Part shown: positions 45,742 through 56,084 of the stretch, piece after piece
How the letters are laid out: each line of letters opens with the position of its first letter
Numbering within the stretch: the stretch's first letter is position 1
Source: Psychrosphaera sp.
Lineage (GTDB): Bacteria > Pseudomonadota > Gammaproteobacteria > Enterobacterales > Alteromonadaceae
Reading direction: 5' to 3'
DNA length: 64,000 nt
Assembly: GCA_028098005.1 (NCBI GenBank)
Contig: JAOHFM010000002.1
Location: forward strand, 7,388-71,387
The notes under the pieces: model-generated
Told to the model about the DNA's origin: nothing
What the model saw: only the letters and a program-made list of their open reading frames with translations
Database searches by the model: none
Program-made: the position numbers and the translations under genes

Positions 45742-48496
45742 GTACCAATAATTTATCGACAACGGAACTTAACTCTTCCAGCAAAAAGGGTTTGGTTACG
45801 TAATGATTAACACCTAGTATTTTTGCATACTCTTTGTCTTCATGACTCACACTAGCACTAATAATGACAATTGGAATTGCGGCTAAATCGAGTGTCTTTT
45901 TCATTTCTCGAATCATTGAAAAACCATCTAACACCGGCATGTGCAAATCAACAAAAACAATATCTGGCTTATGAGTCGCTAAGTAGTCTAAGCCTTGTTG
46001 CCCGTCATCGGCCAGCTTAGATTTCACTTTTAACAGCTCCAACTGCTTACTTGCTATAAGCTGATTGATCTTATTATCTTCAACTATAAGCGCATCAAAC
46101 AAGTATTTTTTATTGTCTTGTGCAATCAACTTTTCTAAGTTTGAAGCTTGCAACTTATCTTCTTTGACTGCATCTGGTAGCTCGTCTATATCAACAGGAA
46201 TGCCTACCTCAAAGCTAGTGCCCTGACCTATTAGACTGTATACGTCTATCGTTGCCCCCATAGCGTCGCAGATTTGCTTAACTATCGCCAAACCTAAACC
46301 CGTTCCGCCAAAGCGTCTAGTAGTAGACTCATCCGCTTGGGTAAAGCTTTCAAAAAGTGAATCTATTTTGTCTTGTGGAATTCCTATGCCTTCATCTTGG
46401 ACTTTAATTAACAACTTTGCTTTGGCACCACCAACATCTTCATACTTCACACTCAATGTGACGCACCCGGTAGCCGTGAACTTAATGGCATTCTCTACTA
46501 AGTTCATCATTACCTGTTCAATGCGTACGGAGTCACTTTTAAGTGTGTAATTATCAACATTATATTTTTTAACAATTAAAGAAACGTCTTTTTGTTTCGC
46601 TTTTTCAACTAATAAATTAAAAATAGTATCTACAGATTTGCTTAAATCAAACGATTGTTTTTCTAATTTCACTTGGTTCTCTGAAATCTTAGAGAAATCC
46701 AATACATTGTTAATTATACCTAGCAAAAACTTCGACGAGTTTAAAATCTGCTCAAAGTAATCAAGTGATTTTAATTTGTTGTTATCAGATTTACCTAGTT
46801 GTGCAAATCCAATAATTGCATTGAGGGGCGTTCTATACTCATGGCTCATGTTAGCTAAAAATCTATTTTTGGCTTCATTGGCCTTTAACAACTCTTCGTT
46901 CTTTTCTCGCAATTGTGCCGTCTTTATAGCAACTTTGTGTTCTAACATTTCACTTAAGTTTGTCATTACAATGATAAATATGACACTAAATGTACTTACT
47001 AAGCAGCCAACAACAATAATAAACCAACTAGACCAGTCTACCGACTCTATATCAAATTGCTCAGAGCTAGAGAATAGCACCTGCAATTTGGTATCAAAGA
47101 ATGTGTATTGAGATTCAAATTTGAAAAGCGCATTATCTCTATAATCAAGGTTAAAAAATGCTGTGGTTTGTTGATTTTGAAGATAATGAGTTTGAAGAGA
47201 AAAATCTTTATAAGAACTATTTTTATAAATATTCTCCATTAGCAAATCAAGCTCTATAACGACTTCAAAAATACCTAATAGATTTTGAACCGGGTTATCC
47301 ACGCCCTTTACGTGCTCTTTTTTGTAATACGGGTAATAAACAATTACCGCATTAAACTTTTCTAAGTTTTGTACTAATGAGAGTTGAGGTGATACCACCA
47401 TAGTGCCACTATTGACTGCCTTTCTTACTGATGGGCCAACAATATTATGCTTTAAAACATCTAAGCCTATCGCTCCAAGGTTAGCGCCTAGGGGCTCTGA
47501 GTATAAAATAGGAAGGTAGTAATCTTGAGCTGACGCTTTTTGAACTTTACCATCAACTAAGTGTTTTAATGAAAAGTTACTTAAGTCGCTTTCACTAATA
47601 TGTGCTTCAAAACTCTCTCTTGTTTCAGCTTCTACTTTTGGTAACCAGGCAATAGCTCTGATTTTAATATCCGGATTCATTATGTTATTGGTGAAATGAC
47701 GGAACTCTTCCCTGCTGACCACCGCACTGCTATTGAAAAGCCCCTTTAAAGCGACTAACTGCTGAGTTATTGTATTCTCGATTATGTTTAACTTTTGGGA
47801 AAAGCCGGTTGTCCTGCGTTCAAATTCGTCTAATCGGGACTCTTCATAATTGATACGAGATAAATAGAAAACAAAAGAAACTAAAAAGAACAACATTAAG
47901 GCCGGTATAGCAATTCTTACCCTGTCCTTTTTTTGTTGGTAATAGCCATTTTCAAATAAAGAAAGAAGAACTGGTGTAAAAAAGATGACACCTAAAAAGT
48001 CGCCTACCCACCAATTTAACGCGATAAACAATGCTCCGGACAGAGGGGTGTCGTTCGCTAGAGCAATTGCTGTAGTATTAAACGATGCAGCAAATAAACA
48101 AGATAAAGGCCCAACAATGACTAAAAAGCGGATAACACTTTTTAAGCTCATAGCTTGAATTGGCATCTCACAAAACTTAAGTAATAGTCGTTTTGAAATA
48201 ATAAGTTGAATCGTAGTACCTAGAGCTAACAAGCCTGGTAAAACGAGTATGGCAAATGAAAAGGAGTGTTCTGTACTATTAATAACTTGATAATTAGCGA
48301 ACCAAGAAGCGATAAAAACACCAATAAGCGAAAAACGCCCAAGTATTAAGTAACTCGCTAAGGCGATGCCGGCTGCGGGCCAAATGGCACTGGCAAACCC
48401 AGGAGGAATGGCAAACAGTAATCCAATTTTTGCAAAAATGTAGTAACTAAGAAAAGCGATTAAAACCACAAAAGCTTTGTTGTTAGGTAAAGTCAA
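45725..48496 (-). CDS. MASE1-CHASE hybrid sensor histidine kinase
   Basis: The 923-residue protein has an N-terminal MASE1 membrane region (about 5-215, several helices, with SAIWPAAGIALASY), a CHASE-type periplasmic ligand domain (about 220-485, with IRAIAWLPKVEAETRESFEAH), and a further helix at about 490-510. A coiled coil leads to the HisKA domain with H552 (NMSHEYRTPLNAIIGF). The HATPase domain has NLVENAIKFT, DEGIGIP and GGTGLGLAIVKQI. A C-terminal receiver follows with phospho-acceptor D850 (FVDLHMPVLDG). It is an orphan hybrid kinase. Its signal and output are unknown. Confidence 0.87.
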   Translation of the reverse strand: MTLPNNKAFVVLIAFLSYYIFAKIGLLFAIPPGFASAIWPAAGIALASYLILGRFSLIGVFIASWFANYQVINSTEHSFSFAILVLPGLLALGTTIQLIISKRLLLKFCEMPIQAMSLKSVIRFLVIVGPLSCLFAASFNTTAIALANDTPLSGALFIALNWWVGDFLGVIFFTPVLLSLFENGYYQQKKDRVRIAIPALMLFFLVSFVFYLSRINYEESRLDEFERRTTGFSQKLNIIENTITQQLVALKGLFNSSAVVSREEFRHFTNNIMNPDIKIRAIAWLPKVEAETRESFEAHISESDLSNFSLKHLVDGKVQKASAQDYYLPILYSEPLGANLGAIGLDVLKHNIVGPSVRKAVNSGTMVVSPQLSLVQNLEKFNAVIVYYPYYKKEHVKGVDNPVQNLLGIFEVVIELDLLMENIYKNSSYKDFSLQTHYLQNQQTTAFFNLDYRDNALFKFESQYTFFDTKLQVLFSSSEQFDIESVDWSSWFIIVVGCLVSTFSVIFIIVMTNLSEMLEHKVAIKTAQLREKNEELLKANEAKNRFLANMSHEYRTPLNAIIGFAQLGKSDNNKLKSLDYFEQILNSSKFLLGIINNVLDFSKISENQVKLEKQSFDLSKSVDTIFNLLVEKAKQKDVSLIVKKYNVDNYTLKSDSVRIEQVMMNLVENAIKFTATGCVTLSVKYEDVGGAKAKLLIKVQDEGIGIPQDKIDSLFESFTQADESTTRRFGGTGLGLAIVKQICDAMGATIDVYSLIGQGTSFEVGIPVDIDELPDAVKEDKLQASNLEKLIAQDNKKYLFDALIVEDNKINQLIASKQLELLKVKSKLADDGQQGLDYLATHKPDIVFVDLHMPVLDGFSMIREMKKTLDLAAIPIVIISASVSHEDKEYAKILGVNHYVTKPFLLEELSSVVDKLLVQKSQL

Positions 48497-48614
48497 ATTA
48501 AATCCCTCTGATTTAAATTCGGTAGCAAATTCAGCTACATAAATCGATTGTTTAATCTATTAATCAATTTACTTTTTTAATCCATAACTGTCATTAAATT
48601 TCTCTTTAAAATGT

Positions 48615-48645
48615 AAAAAGCCCAGTTATAAAACCGGGCTTTTTT
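48615..48645. terminator. Terminator after fdx
   Basis: AAAAAGCCC-A-GTT pairs with AAC-C-GGGCTTTTT, with one A/C mismatch, at 48615-48644. T-runs lie on both sides. On the minus strand it ends the isc operon. Confidence 0.85.
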
Positions 48646-48668
48646 AGTATAGACGTTATGTCAAAACA

Positions 48669-49007
48669 CTAATGATTTTCTTTAGCATGATTTAAACTAT
48701 ATTTTGGAATTTCAACAACTAAGTCTTCGTCCCTAATAATAGCCTGACAACCTAAACGAGATTCAGCTTCTAACCCCCAGGCCTTATCTAGCATATCATC
48801 TTCAAGTTCGTCGCTTTCCGCTAACGAGTCAAAACCCTCACGCACAATAATATGACAAGTTGTGCATGCACAAACTTTCTCACAGGCATGTTCAATGTCG
48901 ATGTCGTTTTTTAAAGCTACATTTAATACTGATTCGCCTTTTTCACCTTCAAGAACAGCGCCGTCAGGACATAAATCAGAATGCGGTAAAAATATAATTT
49001 GTGGCAT
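48669..49007 (-). CDS. fdx: ISC-system [2Fe-2S] ferredoxin
   Basis: Fdx passes electrons to the IscU/IscS assembly complex. The start at 49007 gives MPQIIFLPHSDLCPDG, the normal N-terminus, and AGAGAA lies upstream. The longer reading frame would overlap hscA. Cluster ligands are visible as CEKVCACTTC and a later GCQAI (Cx5Cx2C...C). The product has 112 residues. It is the last gene of the operon, with no iscX after it. Confidence 0.95.
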   Translation of the reverse strand: MPQIIFLPHSDLCPDGAVLEGEKGESVLNVALKNDIDIEHACEKVCACTTCHIIVREGFDSLAESDELEDDMLDKAWGLEAESRLGCQAIIRDEDLVVEIPKYSLNHAKENH

Positions 49008-49029
49008 ATTTAATTCTCTTTTGTAAAAT

Positions 49030-50889
49030 TTATACGTCATCCACGGAGTGACCCGTCAATGCTTGTTTAATACTGTCTTCCATTCGTCTTGCTGCAAAAG
49101 GCTGACTAATATCATCCAATGCCTTAATCGCTTGCTTAATGACGTCACCATTGGTTTGAGCCGTCGATTTCCTCAACGTTTCTATCGCTTCGTTAATTAC
49201 GGCAAGCTCATTGTCTTGCAGCAGATGACCTGACTCATTTATCGCCATTTCTATAGCTTCGATCATCCGAATTGCATCTACTTTTTGCTCTGCTAACATT
49301 CTAGCGGCCATGTCTTCTTTTGCATTGGACATTGACGCTTTGATCATATCGGCAATTTCACTTTGCTCTAGACCGTAAGAAGGCTTAACCTGAATAGAAG
49401 ACTCTATTCCTGTGGACTTCTCCATTGCCGTTACACTTAACAAACCATCGGCATCAATGTTAAAGGTTACTCTTATTACCGCAATACCCGCTGTTAACGG
49501 CGGAATGCCTTTAAGAACAAATCGCGCCAAGCTTCTGCAGTCATAAACCATTTCACGCTCACCTTGCAACACGTGAATCGCCATCATTGTTTGACCATCT
49601 TTATACGTCGTAAACTCTTGGGCTCTAGCAACAGGAATCGTAGTATTACGAGGAATAACCTTTTCCACTAAACCGCCCATGGTTTCTAAACCTAGCGATA
49701 ACGGTGTTACGTCTAGTAGTAACATATCAGAGTCTGGTTTGTTTCCAACTAACAAGTCAGCCTGTATTGCAGCACCAATTGCTACTACTTCATCAGGGTT
49801 TATTGAAGTTAATGGCGTTCGATTGAAAAAGCCTTCAACCTTCTCTCGCACTAGAGGTACTCGAGTTGAGCCGCCGACCATTACCACTTCTAATATCTCT
49901 TCTAGTTCAACACCAGCGTCTTTAACCGCACGACGACAACTTCTTAGTGTTGTTTTAACCAAGGCTTCAATTTCAGATTCAAACTCTGCTCTTGTGATTT
50001 GGCCAACAATGTTGCCTTCCACTAATGACACATTAAACTCGACAGTTTCATTCGTGGTTAAAGACTCTTTTAACTCACGACCTAAGTCATACATCTTTCG
50101 TAAGCTTGTAGCGCTTAGTTTAGCTGAAACGTTTGCGTTTTTAAGTAATAGCTTAACAATGGCTCTATCAAAGTCATCACCGCCTAACGCAGAATCACCA
50201 CCTGTTGAAAGTACCTCAAAAACACCTTTGTTTAATCTTAGAATGGAGATATCAAATGTACCGCCACCTAGATCATAAACGGCAATAACGCCCTCTTTAC
50301 CTGAGTCTAGACCATAAGCAATAGCCGCAGCTGTTGGCTCGTTGATTAAACGTAATACTTTGATACCGGCTATTTCTGCCGCATCTTTAGTACCGTGTCT
50401 TTGCGCGTCATCAAAGTAAGCAGGCACAGTAATAACAGCACCTTGTAATGCATCGCCCAAAGTTGCAATTGCTTGGGTATGCAGCTTGTTAAGGATTTCA
50501 GCTGACACTTGAATAGGGTTCTTTTCACCTTGGCGTGTTTTAATATTAACCGTATGCTCTTTCTCGACAAAGTTATACGGTAAATCGCCATACAAGCGGT
50601 TAATATCATCAAGACCACGGCCTAAAAAGCGTTTAACCGAAACCAATGTATTTTCAGGGTCGCTTGCCGCATTTTTTTTAGCGTCGTGACCAACAATAAT
50701 AGAGTCTTCTAAATACTGCACTGCTGATGGCAAAGATTTGTTGCCCTGTTCATCGGCAAGCACTTCAGGAAGACCACTTCGAACTGAAGCCACTAAAGAG
50801 TTTGTTGTTCCTAGGTCAATCCCAACCGCAAGTTTATGCTCATGAGGGTTAGTACTTTGACCTGGTTCTGCTATTTGTAGTAATGCCAT
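49030..50889 (-). CDS. hscA: Hsp70-class chaperone HscA
   Basis: HscA binds apo-IscU with its partner HscB and uses ATP to release the assembled cluster. The 619-residue protein has the Hsp70 ATPase signatures [28 protein letters not shown] and [15 protein letters not shown], then a substrate-binding domain. It opens with a short N-terminal extension ([10 protein letters not shown]), normal for HscA and unlike DnaK. It follows hscB after 23 bases. Confidence 0.96.
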   Translation of the reverse strand: MALLQIAEPGQSTNPHEHKLAVGIDLGTTNSLVASVRSGLPEVLADEQGNKSLPSAVQYLEDSIIVGHDAKKNAASDPENTLVSVKRFLGRGLDDINRLYGDLPYNFVEKEHTVNIKTRQGEKNPIQVSAEILNKLHTQAIATLGDALQGAVITVPAYFDDAQRHGTKDAAEIAGIKVLRLINEPTAAAIAYGLDSGKEGVIAVYDLGGGTFDISILRLNKGVFEVLSTGGDSALGGDDFDRAIVKLLLKNANVSAKLSATSLRKMYDLGRELKESLTTNETVEFNVSLVEGNIVGQITRAEFESEIEALVKTTLRSCRRAVKDAGVELEEILEVVMVGGSTRVPLVREKVEGFFNRTPLTSINPDEVVAIGAAIQADLLVGNKPDSDMLLLDVTPLSLGLETMGGLVEKVIPRNTTIPVARAQEFTTYKDGQTMMAIHVLQGEREMVYDCRSLARFVLKGIPPLTAGIAVIRVTFNIDADGLLSVTAMEKSTGIESSIQVKPSYGLEQSEIADMIKASMSNAKEDMAARMLAEQKVDAIRMIEAIEMAINESGHLLQDNELAVINEAIETLRKSTAQTNGDVIKQAIKALDDISQPFAARRMEDSIKQALTGHSVDDV

Positions 50890-50912
50890 AATAAACCGTT
50901 AACTTTCCTAAT

Positions 50913-51431
50913 TTAGTAGTCTAGTAACTTATCTTCTAATGCTTCTGCTTCGCTTTTCAGCTTATAAATAAAACGTAACTTCTTCACTGACATTGCCGCC
51001 AGTTTATATTCTTGCTTGTCAAAGTTTACATTAAACTCATCGGTATAGAGCTTAATAAGCTTTTTTATATCGCTGTAAAAAATGTCTAATGCTTGTTCAG
51101 GATCATTGCTTGACTCAAGATCTTCAAGCTCTTCTCTGAGCTCCATCTGCTGCATCAAAAAAGCACCATCTTTGATGGTCTCTTGCTCATGCTTTACGTC
51201 ATGACCATGCTCCGAAACCATATACTCAGCTCTATTTAATGGACTTTTTAAAGTCTCATAGGCGTCATTAACCTCAGATGCTTGTTGAACGGCCAGTAAC
51301 TTCTGTTGGTCACTGCCATTAGCAAACTTGTCTGGATGCACTTGTTTTTGAATTGAGCGAAAACGGTCTTGGAGGGTCAATAAGTCAACATCAAACTGAA
51401 CAGGTAAATCAAATAAATCAAAATACCGCAT
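50913..51431 (-). CDS. hscB: Co-chaperone HscB
   Basis: HscB is a J-domain protein that brings IscU to HscA. The 172-residue protein has MRYFDLFDLPVQFDVD, the HPD motif within QVHPDKF, and the acidic C-terminal helix bundle that binds IscU. Length matches E. coli HscB. A strong hairpin lies between iscA and this gene. Confidence 0.94.
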   Translation of the reverse strand: MRYFDLFDLPVQFDVDLLTLQDRFRSIQKQVHPDKFANGSDQQKLLAVQQASEVNDAYETLKSPLNRAEYMVSEHGHDVKHEQETIKDGAFLMQQMELREELEDLESSNDPEQALDIFYSDIKKLIKLYTDEFNVNFDKQEYKLAAMSVKKLRFIYKLKSEAEALEDKLLDY

Positions 51432-51467
51432 GAGGTCACCTTTTTTAATACAATTTTAGAAACAAAG

Positions 51468-51493
51468 AAGGCCATATATCGGAATATGGCCTT
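51468..51493. other. Hairpin between iscA and hscB
   Basis: AAGGCCATAT (51468-51477) pairs perfectly with ATATGGCCTT (51484-51493) around a six-base loop. Read on the minus strand it is followed by CTTTGTTTC, a poor T-tract. It may partly end or protect the upstream iscRSUA message. Confidence 0.7.
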
Positions 51494-51514
51494 GGAGATA
51501 GCGTTTAGCTGAAT

Positions 51515-51838
51515 TTAGATTGTGAAACTTTCACCACATCCACATTCATCTTTTTGGTTAGGGTTGGTAAACTCAAAACCTTCATTTAACCCGTTCTTAA
51601 CAAAGTCTAATTGAGTGCCGTCTAGATAAACTAAACTTTTTGCGTCAACGATAACTTTTACGTCATTATGCTCAAAGACTTCATCACCTTCTTGCAACTC
51701 ATCAACAAACTCAAGTACATATGCTAATCCAGAACAACCCGTTGTTTTTACTCCTAAGCGCAATCCTAGGCCTTTGCCACGGTTTGTCAAAAAGGTTCTT
51801 ACACGGTCTGCTGCTGCATCGGTTAAACTGATTGCCAT
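51515..51838 (-). CDS. iscA: Iron-sulfur carrier IscA
   Basis: IscA is an A-type carrier that holds iron or a cluster for transfer to target proteins. The 107-residue protein has the three conserved cysteines in [16 protein letters not shown] and GCGESF (CxC near the C-terminus). Length and pattern match E. coli IscA. Confidence 0.95.
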   Translation of the reverse strand: MAISLTDAAADRVRTFLTNRGKGLGLRLGVKTTGCSGLAYVLEFVDELQEGDEVFEHNDVKVIVDAKSLVYLDGTQLDFVKNGLNEGFEFTNPNQKDECGCGESFTI

Positions 51839-51900
51839 TACTACTATCCCAACTATTTATTTCTACAATTCTAACTAACTACCTGAACGATATTGCGTTC

Positions 51901-52284
51901 TTAGTTACTGCTTTTTGATTTGTAGTCTTCGATTGCTGCTTTAATAGCGTCTTCAGCTAAAATAGAGCAGTGAATTTTTACCGGCGGTAATGCTAATTCT
52001 TCAGCAATTTCAGTGTTGCTTAGAGCTTGAGCTTCTTCAATCGACTTACCTTTAACCCACTCAGTAACAAGTGAAGAGGAAGCGATTGCGGAGCCACAGC
52101 CATAAGTTTTGAACTTAGCGTCTGAGATAATACCTTTGTCATCAATTTTTAATTGTAGTTTCATAACGTCACCACAAGCCGGTGCGCCAACCATACCCGT
52201 TGCAATGCTTGGGTCATTCTTGTCAAAAGAACCTACGTTACGTGGGTTTTCATAATGGTCGATTACTTTTTCGCTATAAGCCAT
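51901..52284 (-). CDS. iscU: Iron-sulfur scaffold IscU
   Basis: IscU is the scaffold on which IscS builds [2Fe-2S] clusters. The 127-residue protein has the three ligand cysteines in APACGD, KTYGCGSAIASSS and KIHCSILAEDA, and the HscA-recognition motif LPPVK. Length is normal. TAGGAG precedes the ATG. Confidence 0.97.
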   Translation of the reverse strand: MAYSEKVIDHYENPRNVGSFDKNDPSIATGMVGAPACGDVMKLQLKIDDKGIISDAKFKTYGCGSAIASSSLVTEWVKGKSIEEAQALSNTEIAEELALPPVKIHCSILAEDAIKAAIEDYKSKSSN

Positions 52285-52297
52285 TTTTAGCTCCTAC

Positions 52298-52312
52298 ATT
52301 GCGTTACGCAAT
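52298..52312. other. Short hairpin between iscS and iscU
   Basis: ATTGCG (52298-52303) pairs with CGCAAT (52307-52312) around TTA, just upstream of the iscU ribosome binding site. Six base pairs only, so weak alone. Confidence 0.4.
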
Positions 52313-52381
52313 TTTAATTTTTTAATGTGATGCTAGAGTCAATCCCTAACACCATTTTTCTATTTTTCTCTAAGCTGAAGT

Positions 52382-53596
52382 CTAGTGACCAGCCCATTCG
52401 ATTTTTGATAAATCAACGCCGTCTTTGAACATTTCCCAAAGCGGTGACATTTCACGTAACTTATCAATTGAATTGTTTACTTGGCCAATAACATGGTCAA
52501 TATCTTCTTCTGTTGTGAAGCGACCGATGCTGAATCGAATTGAGCTATGCGCTAATTCATCTGACAAACCTAGTGCACGAAGTACATAAGAAGGCTCTAA
52601 GCTTGCTGATGTACATGCTGATCCAGAAGAAACCGCCATGTCTTTAAGCGCCATGATTAAGCTTTCTCCTTCAACAAAGTTAAAGCTTACGTTAAAGATA
52701 CCAGGATAGCGTTGTTCCATATCACCATTGATGTACGTTTCTTCAATGTGCTTAATGCCATTCCAAAGACGATCTCTTAACGCAATGATATGTTGTGTAT
52801 CTTTTTCCATATCTTCTTTAGCAACACGTGCTGCTTCACCCATACCTACAATTTGGTGAACCGCTAACGTACCTGAACGGAAACCACGCTCATGACCGCC
52901 GCCGTGCATTTGTGCTTCTAGACGAATACGAGGTTTACGACGAACGTAAAGTGCGCCAATGCCTTTAGGGCCATACATTTTGTGAGCAGAGAATGACATT
53001 AAATCTACTTTAAGGTCTGCTAAGTCGATAGCAACTTTACCCGCGCTCTGTGCTGCATCTACATGAAAAATAATTTTACGTTCGCGACACATTTCGCCAA
53101 TTTTTTTGATGTCTTGCATAACACCAATTTCATTATTGATGTGCATGATGCTTACTAAAACTGTATCGTCGCGCATTGCACTTTCAAGCACGTCTAAATC
53201 GATTAAGCCATTTGCCATAACGTCTAAGTACGTTACTTCATAACCTTGACGTTCTAATTCACGACAAGTATCTAAAACCGCTTTGTGCTCAGTTTTTGCA
53301 GTAATTACGTGCTTACCTTTTTTAGAATAAAAGTTGGCGGCACCTTTTATTGCTAAGTTATTTGATTCTGTTGCACCTGAAGTAAATACGATTTCACGTG
53401 GGTCTGCATTAACCAAATCAGCAATATTGTTACGAGCAATATCAACTAACTCTTCTGCTTGCCAACCGTAGCGGTGTGAACGAGATGCCGGGTTTCCAAA
53501 TGTGCCGTCCATAGTAAGACAGTTCATCATTTGTTCAGCAACACGTGGGTCTACTGGTGTTGTTGCAGCGTAATCTAGGTAAATAGGTAACTTCAT
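52382..53596 (-). CDS. iscS: Cysteine desulfurase IscS
   Basis: IscS takes sulfur from cysteine for clusters and tRNA thiolation. The 404-residue PLP enzyme shows [27 protein letters not shown], the PLP lysine in [15 protein letters not shown], and the active cysteine loop [14 protein letters not shown]. Length equals that of E. coli IscS. A seven-base-pair hairpin precedes it. Confidence 0.97.
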   Translation of the reverse strand: MKLPIYLDYAATTPVDPRVAEQMMNCLTMDGTFGNPASRSHRYGWQAEELVDIARNNIADLVNADPREIVFTSGATESNNLAIKGAANFYSKKGKHVITAKTEHKAVLDTCRELERQGYEVTYLDVMANGLIDLDVLESAMRDDTVLVSIMHINNEIGVMQDIKKIGEMCRERKIIFHVDAAQSAGKVAIDLADLKVDLMSFSAHKMYGPKGIGALYVRRKPRIRLEAQMHGGGHERGFRSGTLAVHQIVGMGEAARVAKEDMEKDTQHIIALRDRLWNGIKHIEETYINGDMEQRYPGIFNVSFNFVEGESLIMALKDMAVSSGSACTSASLEPSYVLRALGLSDELAHSSIRFSIGRFTTEEDIDHVIGQVNNSIDKLREMSPLWEMFKDGVDLSKIEWAGH

Positions 53597-53611
53597 TTAT
53601 TTCTCCGCACT

Positions 53612-53630
53612 CTATTGCTTAATGCAATAG
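53612..53630. other. Hairpin between iscR and iscS
   Basis: CTATTGC (53612-53618) pairs with GCAATAG (53624-53630) around TTAAT, close upstream of the iscS start. In E. coli the same junction is where RyhB separates iscR from the rest of the message. Confidence 0.5.
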
Positions 53631-53641
53631 TTAAAAATTTT

Positions 53642-54112
53642 TTAAAGACTATCCGCCACAAAGCGAATGGATGTATTTTTCGAATCCTGTCGTTCTGCGA
53701 TCCGTTTTACATCTTTTTGATCAACAAGTTCACCAAGGGTGATGTTACTCAAGAAGCTCTCAATACGATCACTGAGACCTTCCCATAATTTATGAGTCAA
53801 GCAGCGTGATCCGCCTTGGCAATTTGCTTGCCCGGCACACTTGGTAGCATCAACGCTTTCATCAACCGCTGCTATTACTTCACTAATAGATATATCAGCC
53901 GCTTCACGACCGAGAAAATAACCGCCGCCCGGGCCTCTTACACTGTTGACCAGTTGACCCTTTCGAAGTTTTGCAAAAAGTTGCTCTAAGTAAGATAGCG
54001 ATATTCCTTGGCGCTCAGAAATATCCATCAATGGCACTGGGCCATTTGACGCATGTAATGCAACATCTAGCATCGCAGTAACTGCGTAACGACCTTTAGA
54101 AGATAGTTTCAT
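53642..54112 (-). CDS. iscR: Iron-sulfur cluster regulator IscR
   Basis: IscR is an Rrf2-family repressor that senses cluster supply. The 156-residue protein has a winged helix ([34 protein letters not shown]) and the cluster ligands [13 protein letters not shown] with a CX5CX5C spacing, followed by THKLW, the likely fourth-ligand histidine region. It heads the isc operon, and two IscR-type sites lie in its promoter, as expected for autorepression. Confidence 0.96.
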   Translation of the reverse strand: MKLSSKGRYAVTAMLDVALHASNGPVPLMDISERQGISLSYLEQLFAKLRKGQLVNSVRGPGGGYFLGREAADISISEVIAAVDESVDATKCAGQANCQGGSRCLTHKLWEGLSDRIESFLSNITLGELVDQKDVKRIAERQDSKNTSIRFVADSL

Positions 54113-54171
54113 TTACATTCCTTAATGAGCCTGCCGAATAACGCGCAACAGCTTGATTTACTTGGCTGCGC

Positions 54172-54230
54172 ATTTTACAAACCTGAGTAAATTAGTCAAG
54201 TATTAATACCTGACTATTTTAGTAGGTTAT
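54172..54230 (-). promoter_or_regulatory. iscR promoter with two IscR type-1-like sites
   Basis: On the minus strand TTGACT (54199-54194) and TAAAAT (54177-54172) are 16 bases apart. Two type-1 IscR-like dyads occur: 54181-54203 (ACCTGA-gTAAAT-TAGTCAAGTAT), which contains the -35 box, and 54206-54230 (ATACCTGACTATTTTAGTAGG). Both fit the loose ACCTGACTA...TAGTCAGGT pattern. Confidence 0.72.
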
Positions 54231-54329
54231 TAGTATTATTCAACGTTTAATTTTGAATTTAGGATCATGTGTTCTTGGACTTTGGATAACATAAATAAAA
54301 TTGAATCAATAATGAACGTTAGTATGCCC

Positions 54330-55139
54330 TTATATGCTTGGGTCAAAACCTGCTATTCCAGCTTCACGCTGTTTCGCTGCATTTTGCTCTGCTTCTTTAA
54401 AGTCATCATCTAAATCAATAATTGGTAATGCTTTATCACAAACGTCTCCGCCCATTTTGCATACCTCTGTGCACAGGGACGTAATTTTTTCGTCCATGAT
54501 AGAAATATGATCAACCATACGACCAATAGCACTAGCCACTGGATCTGGGTTATCCGGTGATACCGCATAGGCGTCAAAGCCATATTTTTCAGCTATTTTG
54601 CTACGTTTATCATGCTTTTCTGGCTCGGCTTTTGTCACTAACCTACCTGGAATACCAACCACTGTTGCACCTTCAGGTACTTCTTTTACAACAACAGAGT
54701 TTGAGCCCACTCGGGCGTTTTTATTAATAACGATTGGGCCTAAAATTTTTGCGCCGGCACCCACAACAACACCATCTTTAAGTGTTGGGTGACGTTTACC
54801 ACCATTCCAACTAGTTCCGCCTAGCGTAACGCCATGGTAAACCGTAACATCATCACCTATTTCTGCCGTTTCACCAATAACAACACCCATGCCGTGGTCA
54901 ATGAAGAACCGACGACCGATAGTCGCACCTGGGTGAATTTCTACGCCGGTAATCCAACGAGCAATGGTAGATACAAACCTTGCAAGCCACTTCCAATTAG
55001 CTAACCATAATTTGTGACTTACTCGCTGCATCCAAATCGCATGCAAGCCTGGATAGTTAAAAAAGATTTCGGTATTACTGCGAGCAGCAGGGTCACGGCT
55101 GTATACACTCTTTATATCTTCTTTGATTTGCTCAAACAT
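54330..55139 (-). CDS. cysE: Serine O-acetyltransferase
   Basis: CysE makes O-acetylserine, the carbon backbone for cysteine. The 269-residue protein has an N-terminal helical part, then the left-handed hexapeptide-repeat domain ([22 protein letters not shown] is the core, with [16 protein letters not shown] and the catalytic histidine in DHG). It sits between trmJ and iscR, an arrangement shared with Vibrio and Shewanella and logical since IscS uses cysteine. The last 70 residues are acidic and lineage-specific. Confidence 0.94.
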   Translation of the reverse strand: MFEQIKEDIKSVYSRDPAARSNTEIFFNYPGLHAIWMQRVSHKLWLANWKWLARFVSTIARWITGVEIHPGATIGRRFFIDHGMGVVIGETAEIGDDVTVYHGVTLGGTSWNGGKRHPTLKDGVVVGAGAKILGPIVINKNARVGSNSVVVKEVPEGATVVGIPGRLVTKAEPEKHDKRSKIAEKYGFDAYAVSPDNPDPVASAIGRMVDHISIMDEKITSLCTEVCKMGGDVCDKALPIIDLDDDFKEAEQNAAKQREAGIAGFDPSI

Positions 55140-55185
55140 GATTTACTCTATACGTTTTAAAATAGTAAGTATGGCTATATGGGTA

Positions 55186-55905
55186 TTAATCTTTATTTTT
55201 TGTAATGGACGTCATAATACCGCGTAAAATATTTAGCTCATGTGCTTCAGGTCTTGCACGATTAAACAATCGACGTAGCTTTGTCATTACTTGACCAGGA
55301 TGTTGCTTAACAATAAAGCCGGTTTTTGTTAACGCTTCTTCAAGGTGCGTGTAAAAACCTTCAAGCTGTTCGCTGTTTGGATATTCAACTTCCAGAGGTT
55401 CAAATTGGCTTTGTTGCTCTTCTAAAAAGTTCATACGCACTTCGTAGCTTAGCGTTTGAACGGCCATTGCCAAGTTTAATGAGCTGTAATCAGGGTTTGC
55501 AGGAATATGTACATGGAACTGGCATTGCTGTAACTCTTCGTTGGTCAGGCCCGAGTTTTCACGTCCAAACACTAAGGCAACTTTATGCTGTTTACCTTCA
55601 ACAACCACTTTTTTACCACATTCACGCGGATCTAACATTGGCCAAGATAGAGTTCTTGATCTTGCGCTTGCGGCAACGGCTAGTCCGCAATCAGAAATAG
55701 CATCTTTTAACTCAGTAACAATTCTAGCATTACCTAAAATGTCAGTTGCGCCCGCTGCTAAGGCTGAAGCATGACTGTCTGGTTCTTTTACTGGATCAAC
55801 AAGCACTAAATCAGAAAGCCCCATGGTTTTCATTGCGCGAGCCACTGAACCAATATTGCCAGTGTGTGAGGTATTTACGAGTACTATTCTTACGTTATCT
55901 AACAT
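55186..55905 (-). CDS. trmJ: tRNA (cytidine/uridine-2'-O-)-methyltransferase TrmJ
   Basis: TrmJ methylates the ribose of residue 32 in several tRNAs using S-adenosylmethionine. The start at 55905 ([20 protein letters not shown]) is the usual one; the longer frame has 19 extra residues. The SPOUT-fold knot shows [32 protein letters not shown] near the C-terminal part. Length is 239 residues. It is first in the trmJ-cysE-iscR order. Confidence 0.93.
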   Translation of the reverse strand: MLDNVRIVLVNTSHTGNIGSVARAMKTMGLSDLVLVDPVKEPDSHASALAAGATDILGNARIVTELKDAISDCGLAVAASARSRTLSWPMLDPRECGKKVVVEGKQHKVALVFGRENSGLTNEELQQCQFHVHIPANPDYSSLNLAMAVQTLSYEVRMNFLEEQQSQFEPLEVEYPNSEQLEGFYTHLEEALTKTGFIVKQHPGQVMTKLRRLFNRARPEAHELNILRGIMTSITKNKD

Positions 55906-56006
55906 TGTCTTCGATTCTATATGCAGTTTAGTCTTATGACCGGAATGGGCGGAGTTTAACACAAAGCTTAGGTGAGATTAAAACACTGTCATTATTTTTA
56001 AATAAC

Positions 56007-56038
56007 AAAGCCTGAAAGTTGATAGCTGTCAGGCTTTT
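56007..56038. terminator. Terminator after the SOUL-family gene
   Basis: AAAGCCTGA (56007-56015) pairs with TCAGGCTTT (56029-56037) around a 13-base loop. The T-tract on the minus strand is short. Confidence 0.6.
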
Positions 56039-56084
56039 AGTATTTTTAATTGTTCTAGGTAGACTACCTATTTGATTCAGTAAA

